From Tangfeifania sp. (GTDB taxonomy: Bacteria; Bacteroidota; Bacteroidia; Bacteroidales; Prolixibacteraceae): a stretch of 20,521 nt of DNA. This document shows, piece by piece, positions 16,159-20,521 of this stretch. The translations under genes and the position numbers were made by a program. The notes below the pieces were generated by a model. The model was given only the letters and a program-made list of their open reading frames with translations. It was not told the DNA's origin and ran no database searches. Numbering within the stretch: position 1 is the stretch's first letter; every line of letters begins with the position of its first letter. Location of the stretch: positions 1 to 20,521 of the forward strand of contig JAGYMR010000024.1 in assembly GCA_018400515.1 (NCBI GenBank), in the 5' to 3' direction.

Positions 16159-17547
16159 TCAATGAATGTCTGCCTTCCTGTCAACGGCCGGCATGAATTC
16201 TGGCTCCCGGCCAGCATAAGCAGGAGGACTGAAAAAGGCATCATAAACTGCCCGTACACTGCGCACTTTATCCTTTTCCCGGACCACCAGGTAACTCACC
16301 AGGTCGGAAACTCCGGATCCGCTCAGAAGCACGTTGATCCGGTTTTGGGAAACAGCGGAAAAAATGCGGGCAGAAACCCCGTAATTTTGCTGCATCCCAT
16401 GCCCGACAATGCCAATCAGGGATACATCCTCAACGACCGATAACTCCCTGACGGATGGGAAGCCGGGCTGTTGTACCATTTGAAGCGCCTTTTTTCCGTC
16501 CTTCTTCCCAAGAATCAGGTTAATGGAGATCTGGGAAGTAATGACCGATTTGATATTGATCCCGGCCTCTTTCAACAGGAAAGTAATTTTTGCCAGAATC
16601 CCGGGTTTAAGCCCCACCCCCGGACCGCTCAGACGGAGCAGGGAAATATCGTCGCTGCAGGCCACACTTTTAACTACCTGCGGTTCAACAGATGTCTCCG
16701 TATTGATAATGGTAGCCGCGGTTCCTGCGCCCGTGCGGGTATCGGCAACCACAACCGGAATGTGCTCCGCTTCGAGTGGCTCAACAGTCCGCGGATGAAG
16801 CGAATAATGGTCAAAATAGGCAAGCTCACTGGCTTCCGCATAGGTTAACTGTCCGATCCGGGGAGATCCCGGAACAATGGCACGATCTGCACGTCGAAAA
16901 TCGGAATCAAGCCCCCACAAATCCAGTTTTTCAACACCCAGGGAGTAAGCCAGGAACGCCGCCGTATAGTCAGCAGCCGTCTCTCCGGCACGGGCCGGTT
17001 TGCCGCTGCCGGTCACGCCATACGAGCCCGGAACAAGATAAAAACCATTGGGAAGCTCTTCAATCTCCTCGGCATCAACAGATAAATAGGTGGCATTTCC
17101 ATAATCGGAAGTGACCCGGAGACGGATCTCCTCAGGAAAAAGAAGCGCCCCGGAAATTCCGGCCTCCTGCAACCGAAACCGCAACAGTTCTGCTGTCAGT
17201 TTTTCACTGAAACTTTTTACCTGGTCCCTTAGTGCATTGGAATAATCCCCTGTGAGCGCAATCCCACGGAATAAATTTCCGCAGGCACCGGAAAGTTCCC
17301 GGTAGCGCCCGGTGGGTTCCTGCCCGGTTATTTCACGGAAAATATTTTCTAACTGACTAACGGCATCGGCAGGACGGGCAGAAAATACCCGGGCCAATCC
17401 CCGGCCAATGGTCTCCAGAATCCCTGGTGCAGCCGAAACAACAATGAATGCCCGGCCACCGTCCTTTCTGGAAAAGGCACATAAATTTTTGATCGATTTA
17501 ATATCGTTTAGGTGGCTTCCACCAAAACGAATGACTTTATCCGACAT
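16159..17547 (-). CDS. Divergent aspartokinase-like protein with ACT domains
   Basis: A 462-residue protein with the aspartokinase layout: an amino acid kinase domain (residues 1-285) and two ACT domains (from about 297). Aspartokinase makes aspartyl phosphate for lysine, threonine and methionine. Clear family features are VSDYG-like TSDYGNA (146-152), SEKL (114-117), VPGSYG, ADYTAAFLA, and LTYAEASELAYF with LHPRT (250-254). Several consensus elements are altered: the starting KFGGTSV is RFGGSHL (Arg7 in place of the catalytic Lys), TLGRGGSD is PARAGETAAD, and TDVDG-TADPR is GLDSDFRRADR. It could be a divergent kinase or a pseudoenzyme keeping the ligand-binding ACT part. It heads the metY-metA operon behind a long structured leader. 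No homoserine dehydrogenase domain is attached. Confidence 0.82.
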   Translation of the reverse strand: MSDKVIRFGGSHLNDIKSIKNLCAFSRKDGGRAFIVVSAAPGILETIGRGLARVFSARPADAVSQLENIFREITGQEPTGRYRELSGACGNLFRGIALTGDYSNALRDQVKSFSEKLTAELLRFRLQEAGISGALLFPEEIRLRVTSDYGNATYLSVDAEEIEELPNGFYLVPGSYGVTGSGKPARAGETAADYTAAFLAYSLGVEKLDLWGLDSDFRRADRAIVPGSPRIGQLTYAEASELAYFDHYSLHPRTVEPLEAEHIPVVVADTRTGAGTAATIINTETSVEPQVVKSVACSDDISLLRLSGPGVGLKPGILAKITFLLKEAGINIKSVITSQISINLILGKKDGKKALQMVQQPGFPSVRELSVVEDVSLIGIVGHGMQQNYGVSARIFSAVSQNRINVLLSGSGVSDLVSYLVVREKDKVRSVRAVYDAFFSPPAYAGREPEFMPAVDRKADIH

Positions 17548-17618
17548 GAATAATGATTGAATAATAAGACAAAAAATGATTTAACGCTGAAACGAAAGGG
17601 CCTCCACTCAATGGTGAT

Positions 17619-17693
17619 TCACTGAATGAAGGCTAGCGCATAAACATAAAACCCGACGGCAAAATGAATCCGGTGGCACAGGCAGAACCCCAT
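17619..17693 (-). CDS. Alternative leader peptide frame in the methionine operon leader
   Basis: A 24-codon ATG frame preceded by AAAGGAG only three bases from the ATG, starting MGFCLCHRIHF and ending at a TGA in the loop-side arm of the last hairpin. It has two Cys codons early but no Met codon after the start. It overlaps the frame at 17633-17728, and at most one is likely to matter. Confidence 0.2.
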   Translation of the reverse strand: MGFCLCHRIHFAVGFYVYALAFIQ

Positions 17694-17728
17694 GCGCTCC
17701 TTTGAGTATTTCTGAAAATGAAATCCAT
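17633..17728 (-). CDS. Possible leader peptide ending Met-Phe-Met-Arg
   Basis: A 31-codon ATG frame starting about 17 bases after the predicted transcription start, with an A-rich upstream stretch. It ends Gly-Phe-Met-Phe-Met-Arg before TAG, placing two Met codons (17647, 17641) at the 3' arm of the first stem and the stop codon at the base of the second hairpin. This would suit a methionine-sensing leader, but simple stalling logic does not clearly give derepression, so the call is tentative. Confidence 0.3.
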   Translation of the reverse strand: MDFIFRNTQRSAWGSACATGFILPSGFMFMR

Positions 17729-17751
17729 TTTATACCGGTTTTGTTTCTGCG

Positions 17752-17782
17752 CAAATATAGACGGATTTTTTTAATTTGCAAA
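17752..17782 (-). promoter_or_regulatory. Promoter of the aspartokinase-metY-metA operon
   Basis: On the minus strand TTTG (17782-17779), a 19-base spacer and TATATTTG (17759-17752) match the Bacteroidetes TTTG-N19-TAnnTTTG consensus in both boxes. Transcription would start near 17745. Confidence 0.75.
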
Positions 17783-17792
17783 CTTATCTGGA

Positions 17793-17987
17793 ATGAGTTC
17801 AGATAAAAATAACACACCGCATAAAAAAGCCCCTGCCAAAGGGAAACCACCCAGTGTGCGTCAAGGGGGTTGCTTTTTTGAATTTTTTCTGAAACAAAAA
17901 AATTGCGAACAATATTCTGACTTAAAGGTTAAATTATTGGTTGAGCGGGTGATTTTTCCCCGCAAATTCCGGATTTATTTAAACTGA
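17793..17987 (+). CDS. Doubtful small basic protein upstream of fabI
   Basis: A 64-codon ATG frame, Lys/Pro-rich at the N-terminus (HKKAPAKGKPP), that I do not recognise. It contains a long inverted repeat, AAAAAAGC with CCC (17823-17833) against GGG and GCTTTTTT (17867-17879), followed by more T. Such terminator-like structure inside the frame argues against it being a normal gene. Its stop codon abuts the fabI -7 element. Confidence 0.15.
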   Translation: MSSDKNNTPHKKAPAKGKPPSVRQGGCFFEFFLKQKNCEQYSDLKVKLLVERVIFPRKFRIYLN

Positions 17988-17989
17988 AT

Positions 17990-17997
17990 TAACTTTG
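17990..17997 (+). promoter_or_regulatory. Candidate -7 element of the fabI promoter
   Basis: TAACTTTG matches TAnnTTTG exactly and lies 28 bases before the fabI ATG, putting transcription start near 18004. No TTTG box is seen at the right distance upstream. Confidence 0.5.
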
Positions 17998-18025
17998 CAG
18001 GTCAAAACAATGTTTTTACAACACC

Positions 18026-18892
18026 ATGAGCTACCATTTACTTGAAGGAAAAAAAGGGATCATTTTTGGTGCATTAAACCCTGATTCCATTGCATGGAAA
18101 GCCGCGGAGCGTGCCAGCGAAGAGGGTGCAACCCTTACGCTTACAAATACCGCTGTGGCCATGCGGATGGGCGAAACCCAGAAGCTGGCGGAAAAGTTAA
18201 ACACCATTGCCATCCCTGCGGATGCAACCAATCTGGATGATTTGAATCAACTCTTTCTGAAATCCATGGAGGTACTGGGGGGAAAGATCGACTTTGTCCT
18301 CCACTCCATCGGCATGTCCCCCAATGTAAGGAAGGAACGGCATTACAGTGATCTGGACTACAACTACCTCGAGAAGACGCTCAATGTTTCGGCTGTTTCG
18401 TTTCACAAAGTTTTGCAAACGGCCCGGAAGCTGGATGCCATCAATGAGTGGGGTTCGGTGGTTGCTTTATCTTATGTGGCGGCACAGCGCACTTTTTTCG
18501 GGTACAATGACATGGCCGATGCTAAAGCGCTGCTTGAATCGATTGCCCGCAGTTTCGGATACATTTACGGGCGGGAACGCCGGGTGCGGATCAACACCAT
18601 TTCACAATCGCCCACCCCGACAACGGCCGGAAGTGGTGTGAAAGGATTTGACCGCCTGCTTGACTTTGCCGAGCGGATGTCGCCGCTGGGAAATGCCACG
18701 GCCGAAGAGTGTGCCGATTATTGCATCACCCTGTTCTCGGACCTGACCAAAAAAGTCACCATGCAAAACCTCTTCAACGACGGTGGGTTCTCAAACATGG
18801 GGATGAGCCTCCGTGCCTTGCAGCAATACGAAAAAGGCCTATTTTACGACGAGGAATGCGGGGACGATGCGAAAAAGCACCGTTACGACTGA
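18026..18892 (+). CDS. fabI: Enoyl-[acyl-carrier-protein] reductase (NADH)
   Basis: Reduces trans-2-enoyl-ACP to acyl-ACP in the last step of each fatty acid elongation cycle. The 288-residue SDR-family protein has the FabI cofactor region GKKGIIFGALNPDSIAWKAAE (8-28), VLHSIGMSPN (91-100), and the catalytic Tyr150, Tyr160 and Lys167 (ALSYVAAQRTFFGYNDMADAK), with the same spacing as E. coli Tyr146, Tyr156 and Lys163. The C-terminal part has MSPLGNATAEECAD, TMQNLFNDGGFSNMGMS and a charged tail. It is somewhat longer than E. coli FabI (262), with insertions typical of Bacteroidetes homologues. It stands alone, divergent from the methionine operon and convergent with the GH172 gene. No intrinsic terminator is apparent in the 176 bases after it. 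Confidence 0.96.
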   Translation: MSYHLLEGKKGIIFGALNPDSIAWKAAERASEEGATLTLTNTAVAMRMGETQKLAEKLNTIAIPADATNLDDLNQLFLKSMEVLGGKIDFVLHSIGMSPNVRKERHYSDLDYNYLEKTLNVSAVSFHKVLQTARKLDAINEWGSVVALSYVAAQRTFFGYNDMADAKALLESIARSFGYIYGRERRVRINTISQSPTPTTAGSGVKGFDRLLDFAERMSPLGNATAEECADYCITLFSDLTKKVTMQNLFNDGGFSNMGMSLRALQQYEKGLFYDEECGDDAKKHRYD

Positions 18893-19068
18893 TCTTTGGG
18901 CAGGCCTCCTCCCTGTGTGGAAGGAGAACATGACCAAAACGGAAAAAACCGGTGCTTCTCAGGCAATAACCACCGCCCCGAAAAATTTTGTTCCGGGGAG
19001 CAGACCAGGACATCCCACAGGTGTCTGAAAAAAAACCGGTCAAGCTCCGGAGAATTCCGGGACCCGGC

Positions 19069-20521
19069 TCACTGTAATTTTTGAAAGGTTAACACATCGA
19101 TTCCGGCCATATTTCCCGGTTGGGCACGATCATCCGCCCCAAGGATTTTGAGCGACAAAACATTTTCACCCGCATTCAGGCGGTGGGTACCCAGGGCAAC
19201 CTCCTGTGTAACCACCTTTCCGTCGTTGAAACCGTTGAATTCCTTTACCGGCTGTTCATTCAGAAAAAGCCGGACAATTCCATAATCGGGAGCTTTGGTA
19301 AGGATGGCCGACACGTTGTACCGGCCCGGTTCGTCCAGAATAAAGCGGGCCCTTAATGCAGCCCCTTTTTCGCCGTTTCTCCACCACAACTGGCTCTGAC
19401 CGCTCCAGCCGAAATTTCCCGCCTGTGCAGAGGCCGTGCCCGAATCGACCGACAGCACCTCCAGGTGTTCCCCCTCCATTTTACCATTTTCACTCACTTC
19501 AGGAGGATAAATATCCGAACGCTTCAGCCCGACAGGATTCTGGACTCCATCAACATCGGGTTGCACATTGGTCTCAAAGCCCGGCCGTGCATACCAAAAG
19601 GAGGAGAGGGCATAATTAATGGTTGTCTTAGCCCAGTGCCACAACTCGATGTTGGAACTTATCTCAGACTGAAAGGGAATAGCATCCAACCCGCGATAAC
19701 GCATATTGACAGACATTCCGGGCTGTAAATTTCCTGCACCGGTGGGCTGAGCAATAAACGGGTGGCTGAACTTTTCGGGCCTGCACCAGGCATAACCGTA
19801 ATAATCTTCACTCCCTGTTCCAATAAAGGAGGGAAAATCTTCCCCGTCGACAAATATTTTTTCATCACCTTCCCCCCACCAGGCTCCGGCAGTATTAAAG
19901 ATGGTAACAGCATCCCCCGCATAAACCCCCTGTCCGTCGATATCCACATAGTTCACGTCGAAGTGCCACGCATCGCCTTCAAGCTCCGGATCCTTAGCTG
20001 TATGGATCTTGTAATATTCGTGCCATGCGGCACCAAAATAGAGGCTTGCCGGTCCCCATTTGTATTGATCAAAGCCGGCCGATGCCTCCAGCTCCACCGG
20101 GGCATTGCCATGATTCACAAAGGAAATTTCAGCCTTCTCCCTGAAAGGCATCAGCCAGTATGATTCCATCAATCCCTCCTCAGAAACGGAGGTATTCCAG
20201 GTTTGTGAAGGAAAGATCCGGTAACCGGTACCAAAGAACTCTCCCGCCGGGATCCAGACCGTTTCCTCCCCGTCGAATGAAATGGCAAGCACGGTTGACC
20301 GCAATGCCTGGGGCCTGTTTTCCGCAGTGATCCTGGCAGATAACCAGGAAACCGCATACCCGGCCCTTTCAAAAGAGAGGCTGAGCGACGCCCCCGGCTC
20401 CAGGGTTTTAGTATCTTCCAGAATATATTCGGGCTCCCCGGGAAACGGTTCCAGCAATTTTTCCCCTGCAGCGGCAATGGTCGCTTCATTGCGTTCCAGC
20501 ACTTTTTTGCTGATGCTTTCT
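19069..20521 (-). CDS. GH172 (DUF2961) glycoside hydrolase, N-terminus outside window
   Basis: At least 483 residues; the frame stays open to the right edge, so the N-terminus, including any signal peptide, is missing. The core matches DUF2961, now glycoside hydrolase family 172, whose characterised members are alpha-D-fructofuranosidases and D-arabinofuranosidases. The segment AGAWWGEGDEKIFVDGEDF, then GTGSEDYYGYAW, carries two Glu residues (codons at 19872-19870 and 19809-19807) exactly 21 apart. That is the spacing of the nucleophile and acid/base Glu270 and Glu291 reported for the Bifidobacterium dentium enzyme. The C-terminal 120 residues form a separate beta-rich domain with LRARFILDEPGRYNVSAIL and GIDVLTF, carbohydrate-binding-like. 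Substrate is not predictable here. Family members often assemble as oligomers. Confidence 0.88.
   Translation of the reverse strand, partial: ESISKKVLERNEATIAAAGEKLLEPFPGEPEYILEDTKTLEPGASLSLSFERAGYAVSWLSARITAENRPQALRSTVLAISFDGEETVWIPAGEFFGTGYRIFPSQTWNTSVSEEGLMESYWLMPFREKAEISFVNHGNAPVELEASAGFDQYKWGPASLYFGAAWHEYYKIHTAKDPELEGDAWHFDVNYVDIDGQGVYAGDAVTIFNTAGAWWGEGDEKIFVDGEDFPSFIGTGSEDYYGYAWCRPEKFSHPFIAQPTGAGNLQPGMSVNMRYRGLDAIPFQSEISSNIELWHWAKTTINYALSSFWYARPGFETNVQPDVDGVQNPVGLKRSDIYPPEVSENGKMEGEHLEVLSVDSGTASAQAGNFGWSGQSQLWWRNGEKGAALRARFILDEPGRYNVSAILTKAPDYGIVRLFLNEQPVKEFNGFNDGKVVTQEVALGTHRLNAGENVLSLKILGADDRAQPGNMAGIDVLTFQKLQ

Larger units (their letters stand above)
17600..17745 (-). ncRNA. Candidate cis-regulatory leader of the methionine operon
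   Basis: The transcript from the promoter at 17752-17782 would carry about 200 untranslated bases before the aspartokinase-like gene. AAAATG and CATTTT form a small hairpin near the 5' end. GGAGCGCAT (17700-17692) pairs with ATGCGCT plus CC (17641-17631, two-base bulge), closing a 50-base G/C-richer domain. GCCTTCATTCA (17633-17623) pairs with TGAGTGGAGGC (17610-17600), 11 bp with two G-U. The last two share GCC, so they compete. The final hairpin is followed only by CCCTTTCGTTTC, a weak T tract. I do not recognise a known riboswitch class; no match to SAM-I or cobalamin consensus was seen. Confidence 0.5.

Noticed and set aside
17548..17745. SAM-I or cobalamin riboswitch in the methionine operon leader
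   Set aside because: Neither consensus core could be found; the stems and conserved boxes of those classes are absent.
18976..18998. CCCCG/CGGGG stem between fabI and the GH172 gene as a shared terminator
   Set aside because: Only about five base pairs, a long loop, and no T tract on either strand.
18813..19028. Plus-strand 71-codon open frame at the fabI 3' end
   Set aside because: It overlaps fabI in another frame and its product resembles nothing recognisable.

Overview
The window looks like an ordinary chromosomal segment of a member of the Bacteroidota. The evidence is several promoters of the Bacteroidetes type (TTTG, about 17-23 bases, TAnnTTTG), A-rich sequence in front of start codons in place of strong Shine-Dalgarno sites, an OstA/LptA-like protein behind a MoxR ATPase, a 288-residue FabI, and a GH172 (DUF2961) glycoside hydrolase. 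Protein motifs fit a free-living or gut-type Bacteroidales-like organism, but I cannot place it more finely. No tRNA, rRNA, insertion sequence or CRISPR array was seen.

Region by region. (1) 68-2604, plus strand: a MoxR-family AAA ATPase overlaps by one base an exported OstA/LptA-like protein. (2) 2715-9412, plus strand: a branched-chain amino acid operon, leuA-leuC-leuD-cimA-leuB. In front of it lies a textbook four-segment transcription attenuator with a 22-codon leader peptide containing six Ile and six Leu codons. The second LeuA-like enzyme (6588-8180) matches the Leptospira-type citramalate synthase, so the operon should feed both leucine and isoleucine synthesis. That explains why the leader counts both amino acids. 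(3) 9423-10639, minus strand: a PlsC-like acyltransferase gene and a B3/B4-domain gene overlapping by four bases. (4) 10701-11537, minus strand: an RRM RNA-binding protein and a cold-shock protein, with a promoter about 250 bases upstream and a strong terminator. (5) 11560-13653, minus strand: a tight elbB-tatD-tcdA operon. (6) 13725-17782, minus strand: a methionine operon consisting of a divergent aspartokinase-like protein, O-acetylhomoserine sulfhydrylase and homoserine O-acetyltransferase. It has a near-perfect promoter and a hairpin-rich leader of about 200 bases, an intercistronic palindrome, and a terminator next to a duplicated metA stop region. (7) 17990-18892, plus strand: fabI. (8) 19069 to the right edge, minus strand: a GH172 enzyme whose N-terminus lies outside the window.

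Functional logic. LeuC, LeuD and LeuB act twice, once on 2-isopropylmalate (from LeuA) and once on citramalate (from CimA). The Ile/Leu leader can therefore regulate both branches with one switch. In the methionine operon, Glu111 of MetA predicts acetyl-CoA use, which matches the O-acetylhomoserine sulfhydrylase beside it. The aspartokinase at the head of that operon has lost several consensus ATP-site residues but keeps its ACT domains, so it may be a divergent enzyme or a regulatory pseudoenzyme. The most notable signals outside genes are the leu/ile attenuator and the unexplained structured leader in front of the aspartokinase.
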